From Psychrobacter celer (lineage in GTDB: Bacteria > Pseudomonadota > Gammaproteobacteria > Pseudomonadales > Moraxellaceae): a stretch of 64,000 bases of DNA. Below, piece after piece: positions 19,021 to 28,538 of the stretch. The notes under the pieces are model-generated. The model did not search any database. It was not told the origin of the DNA and saw only the letters and a program-made list of their open reading frames with translations. The stretch is from assembly GCF_016107555.1 (NCBI RefSeq), contig NZ_JABASU010000002.1, positions 124,001 through 188,000 on the forward strand, read 5' to 3'. The position numbers and the translations under genes were made by a program. The number at the start of each line of letters is the position of its first letter. Within the stretch, counting starts at the first letter, position 1.

Positions 19021-20610
19021 CTACATATTGTTTTTGAGGGCAGGGAAGTCTTCTGCCAGTGACGCATACCAGTGTTGGCTTGCGCTCTCATCCATAGGCG
19101 ACTGTAGTAATAGATCTGCCAGCTCCGAAAAATGGGCATGACCGGTCTGTCCGCCGTCGGTTTGTGTGTCTTCTTCGATGGCGAGAGCGACCTGTCCACC
19201 GGTCATTGCCAGATAGACCTCGGCCAAGATCTCCGAATCTAGTAATGCCCCGTGAAAAGTACGATCTTGTTTACCGACGTCTAAGCGGCGTACCAACGCA
19301 TCTAGCGTGTTTTTTTGTCCTGGGTATTGCTGCTTGGCCATCGCCAAAGAATCAGTGACCTGTATGCGCTCGGCGAAGTCGTGCAAGCCAACTTTGGCAA
19401 ACTCCATGCTCAAGAAGTTGATATCAAAGGTGGCGTTATGCGCGATGACCTCAGCGCCATCCATAAAATCATACAGTGCTTGTGCGACTTGGTCAAAGGT
19501 CGGCTTGTCTGCCAAAAACGCCTCAGAGATACCGTGAATACGAATCACTTCTTCGTCCATCCCGCGCTGTGGATTGATATAGACGTGGAGCTTTTCGCCC
19601 GTAAACTTACGGCCGACCAGCTCGACGATACCCACTTCGATGATACGGTCGCCCTTTAGAGGATCAAGACCTGTGGTCTCAGTATCCATGATAAGCTGAC
19701 GATCAGAGTCATGGCGATGGATGGGCTTTGGTAATAGTGGCCTAAAGTGAGGGTTAGCACGACTGGTGTCGCCATCAAACTTGGGCATCTCCTCTGCGCT
19801 AGCCATTTGTGTGTCAGCTTGGCTGACTGAGGCGGTGTCAGTATTTGGCGTGTGCGTGTTTGGGTGGGCGTCAGTCATGGTTGCTTGCTCTGTTGGTCGC
19901 TGAGTGTGGCTAGAGATAATTGGATGGTCAGCAAGGCTACGGGTATCTTGGCTTTGCGAGCTGTCCGCTGGCGTCTCATCTGTATCGTCATCGATCATAT
20001 CAAACCCTAAGGGGTCAAAGGTTAGCCAATCGTCATGGCGGCGCTGGCTTGCCTCAGCCGTCAAGGGGTCTTTTTTTTTAGGCAATTCAGTTGTCGCTTG
20101 TACCTCGCTGCTGGAGATCACCCCCAGATTGGCCAGCTCGTCGGCTTTTTCGTTGCCAGCATGTCCAGCATGTCCTTTGACCCAGTGCCAATCGACATCG
20201 CGCTGTTGACAGAGCGCATCTAGCTGCTGCCAGAGATCTTGGTTGGCGACTGGTTTTTTGCTCGCCGTCTTCCAGCCTCTTTTTTTCCAGCCAGCGATCC
20301 AATCAGTGATGCCGTTTTTGACATAGCTTGAGTCTGTCCAAATCTCAAGGGTATGCGCTGGCGGGCTGTGCGTTAAGGCTTGTATCGCGCCCATCAGCTC
20401 CATGCGATTGTTGGTGGTTTGTGCTTCGCCGCCATATAGGTCTTGGGTGCGGCCATCACTAAATATCAGGTGCGCGCCCCAACCGCCAGCACCCGGATTG
20501 CCCTTACACGCGCCATCGGTATAGGCAACCGTCGTGTTTGCTTTGGCCGCGAGCGGATCTGCCGCGTGGTCGGTGGGGGTATGAGGCATCGAATGCGGAC
20601 TGTCTGACAT
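19021..20610 (-). CDS. Fused ribonuclease HI / DNA polymerase III epsilon subunit
   Basis: 529 residues with two enzymes in one chain. Residues about 25-170 are RNase HI, with Asp in [10 protein letters not shown], Glu in NNRMELMGA, Asp in TDSSYVKNG and Asp in [10 protein letters not shown]. Residues about 300-480 are DnaQ, the 3'-5' proofreading exonuclease, with Exo[10 protein letters not shown], Exo[12 protein letters not shown] and Exo[13 protein letters not shown] 130-residue polar, Thr/Gln/Asp-rich linker joins them. In E. coli rnhA and dnaQ are separate divergent neighbours; the fusion is, from memory, typical of Moraxellaceae. The C-terminal tail should contact the polymerase alpha subunit. 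Confidence 0.93.
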   Translation of the reverse strand: MSDSPHSMPHTPTDHAADPLAAKANTTVAYTDGACKGNPGAGGWGAHLIFSDGRTQDLYGGEAQTTNNRMELMGAIQALTHSPPAHTLEIWTDSSYVKNGITDWIAGWKKRGWKTASKKPVANQDLWQQLDALCQQRDVDWHWVKGHAGHAGNEKADELANLGVISSSEVQATTELPKKKDPLTAEASQRRHDDWLTFDPLGFDMIDDDTDETPADSSQSQDTRSLADHPIISSHTQRPTEQATMTDAHPNTHTPNTDTASVSQADTQMASAEEMPKFDGDTSRANPHFRPLLPKPIHRHDSDRQLIMDTETTGLDPLKGDRIIEVGIVELVGRKFTGEKLHVYINPQRGMDEEVIRIHGISEAFLADKPTFDQVAQALYDFMDGAEVIAHNATFDINFLSMEFAKVGLHDFAERIQVTDSLAMAKQQYPGQKNTLDALVRRLDVGKQDRTFHGALLDSEILAEVYLAMTGGQVALAIEEDTQTDGGQTGHAHFSELADLLLQSPMDESASQHWYASLAEDFPALKNNM

Positions 20611-20786
20611 AAAAGCTGAGCAACCTGATAAATGATAACGGCAAGAATAAAAAAAGCGAACGTAGCGCGCGTTTTGGTCGTTTTAGTACAAAACTGCGCT
20701 GCGTATTTTGGGTCTGAGTATAGCAAATATCAGCTTACTATGGGTAATTATGGGCGGCGCTGGGGCACAAAATCTTTGCTGAAAAT

Positions 20787-20960
20787 TAGGGCGTGTCTTC
20801 AATTCAGTCGATAGCCATCTAAATGGGCTAAAAATGGCTAAATCTGGCCAAACGGTGTCAAATAGCTGACTAATATCTCGATATTATCTGCGCTATTTTC
20901 CTTGTTTAATGGCGATTTATCTCATTTTTATCACCATTTTTAAAATGAGGACACGCCCTA
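20787..20960. repeat. Family B MITE-like element, long form (174 bp)
   Basis: Terminal inverted repeats TAGGGCGTGTCTTCA and TGAGGACACGCCCTA bound a non-coding element. Its interior (AATGGGCTAAAAATGGCTAA, TATTATCTGCGCTATTT) is shared with the copy at 22147. TA at both ends fits TA target duplication. It lies between rnhA-dnaQ and the lipoprotein gene at 21088. Confidence 0.8.
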
Positions 20961-21087
20961 GATGGTCAGGTTATCTTTTTGGTTTTCTGTTAAAATAAGC
21001 CGCGTTACCGCCGGATAACGGTATAAGACGTATTGTCGCCCTTTATTTAATCCGTGCCTCTCACGCATAAATGCAGGATACGCCCTC

Positions 21088-21639
21088 ATGTTATTACGCT
21101 CAGCTAGTTGTTGTAAAAAACTCACCCCGCTGCTGGTTGCCACCGTCGTAAGCAGCGCTATGTTTTTGACCGCATGTAATGACAACGACACGCTAGATGA
21201 GACGGCGTCGGTAGTGCCAGCAGATTTGTCGGTGTTTGAGGGGTGTTATACCGTCAGTCATGATGAGCCTGCCCAAATAAAAATCAGTCAACAAGCGGGC
21301 GCGTGGGTCATGCAAATGAAAGAGCCAGCAAGCAGTGGCCGCGTCTGGGACACGCCTGAGCCATTAGAAGCCATCGAAAACAGTGAAGTCCCGCAGTTCT
21401 TTTCGATCGATCCTGATAATGTCGATGCGGTCATCGGGCGCCCTGATAGAGTACTGGTCTTGGCACATGCCAAACCCGCTTATGCCAATATCGATCCGCT
21501 GCTAGATAGTGAGTATCTGTCCTATATTTACCGCGGCGCCAATACCATCTATCAGGTGGCATGTGATGAGGTCAATACCGATATTTTGGCCAATCCGCAT
21601 GCCAATATTATCATCGATAATGTCAATGAGAGCCGATAA
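21088..21639 (+). CDS. Hypothetical lipoprotein
   Basis: 183 residues. A signal peptide ending in lipobox MFLTAC near residue 30 predicts a lipoprotein. The mature part is acidic with no domain I recognise; it includes FEGCYTVSHDEPAQIKI, so a lipocalin-like or small beta-structured fold is conceivable but unproven. AGGATA lies about 10 nt before ATG. The downstream small membrane protein is 156 bp away. Confidence 0.7.
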   Translation: MLLRSASCCKKLTPLLVATVVSSAMFLTACNDNDTLDETASVVPADLSVFEGCYTVSHDEPAQIKISQQAGAWVMQMKEPASSGRVWDTPEPLEAIENSEVPQFFSIDPDNVDAVIGRPDRVLVLAHAKPAYANIDPLLDSEYLSYIYRGANTIYQVACDEVNTDILANPHANIIIDNVNESR

Positions 21640-21795
21640 GCCGATCTTTGAAGAGTCTCTAACGAGGTCTTTTGGGCAGATAAAAGCGCGCGACGACGGT
21701 TAGTAGAGGCGCTTACAAACCTCTCAATAGTGTGCTCGTCATGTCGCTGTATTATCATGTGTCTTTATTATGAATAGTCAGTTGAGTCAGGTCGT

Positions 21796-22101
21796 ATGAA
21801 TTTTTTTAGTTATGTGGTGTTGGGCGGGTTTTCTTATGCCGCTGGTTGGGCGGTCAGAACCTATATACTTGATAAAAAGCCCAAATCTGAGCAGCCTTAT
21901 AACCTCAAGCACCCAACCATTTTAGCCTATCTTGGCAGTTTTTTTATCGTGATGTTGGTGGTTTCTTGGCTGATTGGTCGCTACTTGCTCGGTCATATCG
22001 CCATTGATTTGCCTTTTATCATCGTCAATAGCTTGGTGGCGACCTTTGTGTATTCATTTGGCCTAAATCCAGAAAATGCCAATTATGGGGTGCCTGATTG
22101 A
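21796..22101 (+). CDS. Small inner-membrane protein, unknown function
   Basis: 101 residues with two or three hydrophobic segments: about 5-20 (weak), 44-66 (ILAYLGSFFIVMLVVSWLIG) and 73-90. The tail is polar. No family recognised. It sits between two family B repeats. Its composition looks like a genuine membrane protein rather than a chance ORF. Confidence 0.6.
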   Translation: MNFFSYVVLGGFSYAAGWAVRTYILDKKPKSEQPYNLKHPTILAYLGSFFIVMLVVSWLIGRYLLGHIAIDLPFIIVNSLVATFVYSFGLNPENANYGVPD

Positions 22102-22146
22102 TAGGTCGGTCGTAGTACTGTTTGTCATAAGCGGCACCGATAAGAC

Positions 22147-22314
22147 TAGAGCGTGTCCTCAATCGATAACCTTCTAAATGGGCTAAAAACGGCTAAGTCT
22201 GGCAAACGGTGTCAAACTCAAATAGCTGACCTCAATATTATCTGCGCTATTTTGCTTATTTGGCTGCGACTTATCATATTTTTATCAGCATGTTTCAAAT
22301 GAAGATACGTCTTA
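22147..22314. repeat. Family B MITE-like element, long form (168 bp)
   Basis: The left end TAGAGCGTGTCCTCAA and right end GAAGATACGTCTTA are degraded inverted repeats. The interior matches the 20787 copy in the same orientation, including AATGGGCTAAAAACGGCTAA and TATTATCTGCGCTATTTT. The more diverged ends suggest an older insertion. Confidence 0.75.
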
Positions 22315-22316
22315 AT

Positions 22317-22357
22317 AAAACAGGGTCAATGACGCTTACATGGAGACCCTGTTTTGT
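22317..22357. terminator. Bidirectional terminator
   Basis: AAAACAGGGTC pairs with GACCCTGTTTT around a 17-nt loop. It serves the minus-strand YkvA-like gene and possibly the plus-strand gene ending at 22101. Confidence 0.8.
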
Positions 22358-22395
22358 TCAGCTAGCTATCAGCCATGATGACTGGTAGTTGTGAT

Positions 22396-22860
22396 TTACT
22401 TATCTTTGCTGGATTGCTCTTTGTCTGACTTTTTGGTGTCTGACTTTTTAAAGGTTGGTTTTGAGTCCTTGTCTGTGTCGACAGATTTGTCTTCGGTAGC
22501 CGTTTGTTCATCCTTCCATTTTTTGTATTTCGTTAAATCCTTGTCTATCATTTTAAGACAAAACTTGAGTACCAAGGCGTCATCGATATGACCGATAAAG
22601 GGGATAAAGTCAGGAATGATATCGATGGGGTTGAGGACATAAAGCAAGCCAACCACCGCCGCTGAGATGGTCTTATAAGGAATGTTGCGATAATTGCCCT
22701 GATAGTAGTCTTTTACTAAGCTCATCAGCAGCAATAAGTCTTTGGCATAGCCTTCAAGGCCTTGGTCTTTTTTGAGTTGGTCGTTTAGTTTGTCTTCTTT
22801 GCCTACGATGAGCTTTATACTATCCATCAGGCTTTTATTGTCTTTTTCTTTATCGGCCAT
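22396..22860 (-). CDS. YkvA/DUF1232-family protein
   Basis: 154 residues. The DUF1232 core lies at about 55-110, with LLYVLNPIDIIPDFIPFIGHIDDALVL, the family's most conserved segment. This is usually a short hydrophobic hairpin at the membrane. A strongly charged Lys/Asp/Ser tail of about 40 residues follows. No biochemical role is established for the family. Transcribed alone, with a terminator downstream. Confidence 0.88.
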   Translation of the reverse strand: MADKEKDNKSLMDSIKLIVGKEDKLNDQLKKDQGLEGYAKDLLLLMSLVKDYYQGNYRNIPYKTISAAVVGLLYVLNPIDIIPDFIPFIGHIDDALVLKFCLKMIDKDLTKYKKWKDEQTATEDKSVDTDKDSKPTFKKSDTKKSDKEQSSKDK

Positions 22861-23214
22861 ACTAAGAGTCCTTATATGAATGTTAGGGTAAATGTTTTTG
22901 GCTAATGGTATTTTGATCTATTATTGTCGTACCCTTTACTATAGCAAGAGTCGTGACGTCATCCAAATAAGACGATGAGTGGTTCTGTATCATTTTGTTG
23001 ACTGTGTGCGCAGCTGAAGATGCCACGTCAAGTGGCCTAAAACCCTGACGCTAGCCAAAATCTGATGCTAGACAGAACCTGATGGCTGTAACCTAGTGAT
23101 TGTAACTTAACGACAGTTTTGAGCTGCGTTATAAGAAAATAGCGGTTTAATAAACTATTACGAAATAAAGTATTGCTGAATACAGTCGTCATCGATGACA
23201 ATAAAGGTAGCATT
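22861..23214. other. 354-bp divergent spacer
   Basis: Lies between the divergent YkvA-like and LD-carboxypeptidase genes and presumably holds both promoters. No repeat, operator or RNA recognised. Confidence 0.4.
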
Positions 23215-24444
23215 ATGACCAAGATACCCTTCGCCCTCAATCGTCGCCAGTTCCTGCGTCAAGCTAGCCTCTATGCAGGGGCGGGGCTGCTCGTCACGCG
23301 CGCCGTGGCGCACTCATCTATACAGGCGAACCCGCCAGAGAGCCACCTGCCGCTGACCAAAGATGATCTGCCAACGGCTGTAGAGGAGCGTGCTGCTGAA
23401 AAGACAATGGCTGAGAGCTTGCCGGCAAAGCGTCTTTGCATCACACCAAGTATTGAGACGCGGCTGTTTGCCAGCTCCAACGTCGGAGGTAGCCAGCAGC
23501 GTAATGCGCGGGCTTTAGAGCGCTTGGCCTGCGCGGGTTTTCAGGTAGATAATCCGGCGATTACCGAGCGGCAGTATTTGCGTTTTGCGGGTACGGACTC
23601 GCAGCGCGCCAGTGACTTACAAAACATCGCGACTGGTGCCATTGCCGCCCCCCAATTATTGCTTGGGGTACGCGGTGGCTACGGTGCTATGCGCCTATTG
23701 CCGATGGTGGACTGGCCGACGCTTGGGCGTATTATGAAGGAGCGCGGCACGATACTGTCAGGGTTTAGCGATGTGACCGCCATCCAGTGTGCGCTGTTGG
23801 CAAAAGGCGGTATGAGCTCGCTTGCGGCACCGATGCTCTATAGCGAGTTTGGCAAAACCAAGCCTGATGAGGTTAGCTGCCGACAGTTTGTAGAAGCATT
23901 AAGCAATCCTAATTTGACGATTAATATAGCAGATGCGTCGTTAACCAGTGTAAATTTACCCAGTATTCTGACAAATTCTGAGCCAAAAACGCTGACCGGC
24001 ACTATGTGGGGTGGCAATCTAAGCGTGGTATCGGCGCTGGCAGGTAGTGAGTATTTGCCACGTATTGCTGGCGGTATCGTATTTTTAGAAGACGTCGGCG
24101 AGCAAGCTTACCGTATCGAGCGCATGCTCTATGATTTGTATTTGGCAGGAGTGTTTAAAGGTCAGCAGGCGATTGTGTTTGGCGCGTTATCGGGTAGTGG
24201 TGAGGACAGTTATGACAAGCGCTATGATGTCGCTACTGTGATTCGTCAATTGCATCAGCTGACAGGATTACCGATTTATAGTGGCATGCGCTTTGGTCAT
24301 ATTGGACAAAAGCACAGCTTTCCACTTGGAGCGATGTGTCAGATTAGTCCAAATACAGTTGGTGGCTATCAATTGACGTTTAGTGATTACCCAACGATTA
24401 AAGCTGATGCCATTTATGTCGAAGGGTTATGGCAAAATGTTTAG
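23215..24444 (+). CDS. LD-carboxypeptidase (LdcA/MccF, S66 family), Tat-exported
   Basis: 409 residues from ATG 23215, with AAAGG 7 nt upstream. A twin-arginine signal NRRQFLRQ and hydrophobic stretch lead the protein, so a folded periplasmic enzyme is predicted. The S66 features are LGVRGGYGAMRLLP, the nucleophile motif GFSDVTAI, EDVGEQAYRIERML with a catalytic Glu, and GHIGQKHSFPLGA with the catalytic His. It should trim D-Ala from murein tetrapeptides. E. coli LdcA is cytoplasmic, so export here is unusual. A start 42 nt upstream would bury the Tat motif. Confidence 0.9.
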   Translation: MTKIPFALNRRQFLRQASLYAGAGLLVTRAVAHSSIQANPPESHLPLTKDDLPTAVEERAAEKTMAESLPAKRLCITPSIETRLFASSNVGGSQQRNARALERLACAGFQVDNPAITERQYLRFAGTDSQRASDLQNIATGAIAAPQLLLGVRGGYGAMRLLPMVDWPTLGRIMKERGTILSGFSDVTAIQCALLAKGGMSSLAAPMLYSEFGKTKPDEVSCRQFVEALSNPNLTINIADASLTSVNLPSILTNSEPKTLTGTMWGGNLSVVSALAGSEYLPRIAGGIVFLEDVGEQAYRIERMLYDLYLAGVFKGQQAIVFGALSGSGEDSYDKRYDVATVIRQLHQLTGLPIYSGMRFGHIGQKHSFPLGAMCQISPNTVGGYQLTFSDYPTIKADAIYVEGLWQNV

Positions 24445-24470
24445 TGGTTAAAAATATAATAAATAAAAGT

Positions 24471-25517
24471 CTAAATCGCCAGTCGTGAAAATTTATCCTG
24501 ATATTCTTTCGGGGTCAGCTCGGTGGCGCGTTTAAACAGCCGCGTAAATGATGAGATGTCATCATAGCCGACTTGCTCCGCCAGCGATTTTATCGTCACA
24601 TCGCCCAATTCCAGTAAGCGCTTTGCCTGCTCAATACGCACTGCTTGAATATATTCAATTGGACGCATGGCGACGGCAGCTTGAAAACGTCTGTTTAAGG
24701 TGCGCGGGGTGATATTGACCATGGCGGCCAAATGGCTCACCTGTATCGCTTGCCTAAAATTTTCCTCGATAAATTCTTGTACTTGCTGAACCAGTTGGTC
24801 AGCATGCGGCTTATGCAAAGTCACATTGGTATAGCTGTTTTGATTACCGCGTTTACTATCAATAATCTGGGTTTTGGCTACTTGGGTCGAAATCTCGCGC
24901 CCGCAATAACGCTCGATTAATAACAACCCTAAGTCATAAAAAGCGCTACCACCTGCTGCACAAAATATATTGCCTGATTGATGTGCTGAATCACTTTCTG
25001 ACTCATTTTTTGATCTGCTTTTTGAGTGAGTAACAAACTGATTTTCTTGCAAATCAACCAGTGGAAAATCTGCCTTAAACTTACTCGCATAACCCCAATG
25101 GGTTGTCGCGACTTTGCCATCGAGCAAGCCTGCTTTTGCTAAAAAGAACGCGCCGCTACAGTTACTAGCGATATCGGCTTTGGTATTTGCCAGTCGCTTG
25201 ATATGTTCAATCAGCTCAGCGTTCTGACTCAGCACTTTATCGATAGAGTCGCCAATCGTTGGAATTAACAATAAGTCGCACTCTGTCACTTCCTGAATAT
25301 CGCCATGCGCGCGCATGATTAAGCGATTGCTACATCTGATATCTGCGCCGCCAAGACTGGCAATCTGCACATTAAACTTTGGTTCTACCGTCTCATCCAA
25401 AAATCGTTGCCAACTCACTCCGGTAAATGAAAATAAATCTAATGCGCCTGTCAAAGCGCTGCCAAGCACACCATCAAAACCGACAATGATGACTTTAAAG
25501 GGTTTGAAGTAGGGCAT
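24471..25517 (-). CDS. GlxA/FtrA-type AraC-family transcriptional regulator
   Basis: 348 residues. The N-terminal DJ-1/PfpI-like domain (about 10-180) includes ASNCSGAFFLAKAGLLDG around the nucleophile-elbow Cys. The C-terminal AraC HTH (about 245-340) includes MVNITPRTLNRRFQ and VGYDDISSFTRLFKR. It is divergent from the acyl-CoA dehydrogenase operon across 182 bp, so it probably controls that operon. ATG 25517 is preferred; a TTG 21 nt upstream would overlap the AAAGGAA ribosome site. Confidence 0.9.
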   Translation of the reverse strand: MPYFKPFKVIIVGFDGVLGSALTGALDLFSFTGVSWQRFLDETVEPKFNVQIASLGGADIRCSNRLIMRAHGDIQEVTECDLLLIPTIGDSIDKVLSQNAELIEHIKRLANTKADIASNCSGAFFLAKAGLLDGKVATTHWGYASKFKADFPLVDLQENQFVTHSKSRSKNESESDSAHQSGNIFCAAGGSAFYDLGLLLIERYCGREISTQVAKTQIIDSKRGNQNSYTNVTLHKPHADQLVQQVQEFIEENFRQAIQVSHLAAMVNITPRTLNRRFQAAVAMRPIEYIQAVRIEQAKRLLELGDVTIKSLAEQVGYDDISSFTRLFKRATELTPKEYQDKFSRLAI

Positions 25518-25699
25518 GGCTACGTAATTTCCTTTCAAAATACTTATTAAAAATGACGTTTTTTGACGGGGTTTTTCTAATTTAACACATGAGTTTTGTC
25601 GTATTTGACCATGATTATGTCATAAATGACAATACAGCAAGGCGTTAAATTAGATTACTATCAAGTCATCAACAAATTTAATGAGCCAGCGAGAACACT

Positions 25700-27505
25700 A
25701 TGGCAGCAGATACGCTTATCAACGACTTTGAATTACCGTTTCAGTTATATGATGTATTGGGCACTGAAGACTTAACCAAGCATCCGAAGTTTGCAGAACA
25801 CAGCCGCGAAACCTTTGACGCGGTATTGGGTACCGCCAATAAAATCGCCACTGATTTGTTTTTACCGCATAATCATGTGGCCGACAAGAACGAGCCACAG
25901 TTTGATGGCAAAAAAGTCAGCATGATAGACGATGTCAAAGTCGCCTTTGATGCCTTTCGTGAGTCGGGCTTTATCGCCGGACGTTATCGCTTTGACGATG
26001 GTGGCATGCAACTGCCCGAAACCGTCATGACGGCGGTAGCAGGCTATTTTATGGCAGCCAATCCATCGACTACGGCTTATCCATTTTTGACCACGGCGGC
26101 GATTAATGTCATTTCTCATTTCGCCAGTGACGAGATCAAAGATGCCTTTATGCCGCGTATGCTAACCGGTGAATTCACTGGCACCATGGCATTGACCGAG
26201 CCGCATGCTGGCTCGTCGCTTGCCGATATCAAAACCACTGCCGTGAAGCAAAACGACGGCAGCTATCGTATCAAAGGCAGCAAGATTTATATCTCAGCGG
26301 GCGATCACGAATTGTCTGACAACATCGTGCATCTGGTTTTAGCAAAAGTGCCGGGCGGTCCTGGTGGCGTCAAAGGTATCTCGCTATTTGCCGTGCCCAA
26401 GTATCGACTCAATGATGATTTATCGGTAGGCGAGCGTAATGACGTGCATTTGACTGGACTGATTCATAAGCTTGGCTATCGCGGCGCGACTTCTACAGCA
26501 TTGAGCTTTGGTGATGCAGGCGAGTGTCACGGCTATCTGATTGGGGATGAGCATTTTGGCCTGCGCTATATGTTCAAAATGATGAACGAAGCGCGTATTG
26601 CAGTTGGTTTTGGCGCGGCGATGATTGGCTATCGCGGTTATCAATATTCACTCGATTATGCCAAAGACAGAGTGCAGGGCAGAATTGCACCGAATGATAA
26701 ACCTGAAGATGCAGCAACGGCAATTATTAATCACGGTGACGTCAAACGTATGCTCCTTGCGCAAAAAGCCTATAGCGAGGGCGGTATTTCACTCTGTCTA
26801 TATGGCTCCAATCTCATTGACCGTATCAATACCTGTGAAGACGCCACCAAGCAAGCTGAGCTATCAGAATTACTAGATTTACTCACACCAGTGCTCAAAG
26901 CATGGCCGTCAGAGTATGGTCCCAAAGCCAATGATCTAGGTATTCAAGTATTGGGCGGTGCAGGTTATACGCGTGAATATCAAGCCGAGCAGTTTTGGCG
27001 AGATAATCGTCTCAATCCCATTCATGAAGGCACAAATGGTGTGCAGGCGTTAGATTTGTCATTCCGTAAGTTATGGCAAAAAGGCGGACTTGGTATCCAA
27101 ATCTTAAAACGTGAAATCACTCAAGACTTAGAAAGTATTCGTACACCAGAAACCGCCAAACTTGCCGGTAAGCTCATGCCTTATATGGGTCATTTACATG
27201 AAGTGCTCGTGCATTTAAGCAAAATCCTACAAACAGAAAAAGCCATCACTTTAACTGGTAATGCACAAGCATTGATGAATGTATTTGCGACTATTGTGGT
27301 GAGCTGGATTTGGATTCGCCAAGCGAGCAAAGCTGAGCAACTACTAAGTACGACGCAAGATGTTGAGCAGCAGAATTTCTACCACGGCAAAATACAAGCG
27401 GCCAAATACTTTATCGATTGGGAGTTGCCGTTGATTAACCGTGATATAGCCATTTTAAACAATGACAACGCTGTTTGCACTGACATGCAAGCGGACTGGT
27501 TCTAA
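25700..27505 (+). CDS. Acyl-CoA dehydrogenase (600-residue class)
   Basis: 601 residues with the long architecture: N-terminal extension, acyl-CoA dehydrogenase N, middle and C domains, and an extra C-terminal domain. TEPHAGSSLADIKTTA is the flavin/substrate signature and LGGAGYTREYQAEQFWRDNRLNPIHEGTNG carries the second flavin-binding signature and catalytic Glu region. FAD-dependent alpha,beta-desaturation of an acyl-CoA is expected; relatives include the methylmercaptopropionyl-CoA dehydrogenase DmdC. It heads an apparent operon with the reductase at 27528 and the SDR at 28539. Confidence 0.93.
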   Translation: MAADTLINDFELPFQLYDVLGTEDLTKHPKFAEHSRETFDAVLGTANKIATDLFLPHNHVADKNEPQFDGKKVSMIDDVKVAFDAFRESGFIAGRYRFDDGGMQLPETVMTAVAGYFMAANPSTTAYPFLTTAAINVISHFASDEIKDAFMPRMLTGEFTGTMALTEPHAGSSLADIKTTAVKQNDGSYRIKGSKIYISAGDHELSDNIVHLVLAKVPGGPGGVKGISLFAVPKYRLNDDLSVGERNDVHLTGLIHKLGYRGATSTALSFGDAGECHGYLIGDEHFGLRYMFKMMNEARIAVGFGAAMIGYRGYQYSLDYAKDRVQGRIAPNDKPEDAATAIINHGDVKRMLLAQKAYSEGGISLCLYGSNLIDRINTCEDATKQAELSELLDLLTPVLKAWPSEYGPKANDLGIQVLGGAGYTREYQAEQFWRDNRLNPIHEGTNGVQALDLSFRKLWQKGGLGIQILKREITQDLESIRTPETAKLAGKLMPYMGHLHEVLVHLSKILQTEKAITLTGNAQALMNVFATIVVSWIWIRQASKAEQLLSTTQDVEQQNFYHGKIQAAKYFIDWELPLINRDIAILNNDNAVCTDMQADWF

Positions 27506-27527
27506 GGACGACTCTAAGGAAAGAGCA

Positions 27528-28535
27528 ATGACAACCATAAATAAACAATGGCGACTAAAAACAAGACCAGTTGGCGCACCAAATGCTGAAACTTGGGATT
27601 ATACTGAGACAGAAATACCGACTATCACCGATGGTCAATTACTGATTAAAATTGATTATATCTCTATCGATCCCGCGATGCGTGGCTGGTTAAATGATGT
27701 CAAATCATATATCAAACCTGTCCAGATTGGGGACGTCATGCGTGCCGGTACGGTGGGCGAGGTGATTGAAAGTAAAAATGAGAAATTTGCCGTTGGGGAT
27801 TATGTCGCAGGTCACGATGGCGTGCAGTCATATGCGGTCAGTGATGGCACAGGATTGCATAAAGTTGATCCAAATCTTGCACCGCTACCTTACTATTTAG
27901 GCGTACTTGGGATGCCGGGTATGACAGGGTATTTTGGTTTGCTCAAAACAGGTCAACCAAAAGCAGGCGAGACCGTTGTGGTATCAGGTGCTGCGGGTGC
28001 CGTTGGTAGTTTGGTCGGTCAGATTGCTAAAATCAAAGGCTGCCGCGTCGTTGGTATTGCAGGCGGTAGCGAGAAATGCAAATTCTTAGTTGATGAGCTT
28101 GGGTTTGATGCAACGATCGATTATAAAAACGAAAACGTCAAAAAAGCCTTGAAGCAAACTTGTCCAAATGGCGTCGATGTCTATTTTGATAACGTTGGCG
28201 GTGACATTTTAAACGACGTACTTACTCAAATAAACCTACATGCGCGTATCGTCATCTGCGGTGCGATCAGTCAATACAACAACACGGAAGCCGTCAAAGG
28301 CCCATCAAATTATTTATCACTACTGGTCAACCGCGCCCGTATGGAAGGCATTGTGGTGTTTGATAATATCAAAGAATATCCAATCGCGATGAAAGAGATT
28401 GCAGGCTGGATTCAGTCAGGCGACATCAAAGTAAAAGATCATATCGTTAAGGGGATTGAAACATTCCCTGATACGCTTATGATGCTCTTTAACGGTGAAA
28501 ACTTCGGCAAACTGGTACTTAAAGTAGAGGAATAA
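27528..28535 (+). CDS. NADP-dependent MDR oxidoreductase (CurA/PTGR-like)
   Basis: 335 residues without structural or catalytic zinc ligands. The substrate segment DPAMRGWLND and the cofactor loop SGAAGAVGSLVGQIAKIKG are typical of the leukotriene B4 dehydrogenase/CurA branch, which reduces alpha,beta-unsaturated carbonyls. The nucleotide segment VDVYFDNVGGDILNDVL also fits. ATG 27528 has AAGGAAAG 4 nt upstream; a longer ORF from 27462 overlaps the previous gene and was rejected. Its stop is 3 bp before the next start, so translation is probably coupled. Confidence 0.9.
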   Translation: MTTINKQWRLKTRPVGAPNAETWDYTETEIPTITDGQLLIKIDYISIDPAMRGWLNDVKSYIKPVQIGDVMRAGTVGEVIESKNEKFAVGDYVAGHDGVQSYAVSDGTGLHKVDPNLAPLPYYLGVLGMPGMTGYFGLLKTGQPKAGETVVVSGAAGAVGSLVGQIAKIKGCRVVGIAGGSEKCKFLVDELGFDATIDYKNENVKKALKQTCPNGVDVYFDNVGGDILNDVLTQINLHARIVICGAISQYNNTEAVKGPSNYLSLLVNRARMEGIVVFDNIKEYPIAMKEIAGWIQSGDIKVKDHIVKGIETFPDTLMMLFNGENFGKLVLKVEE

Positions 28536-28538
28536 CTC

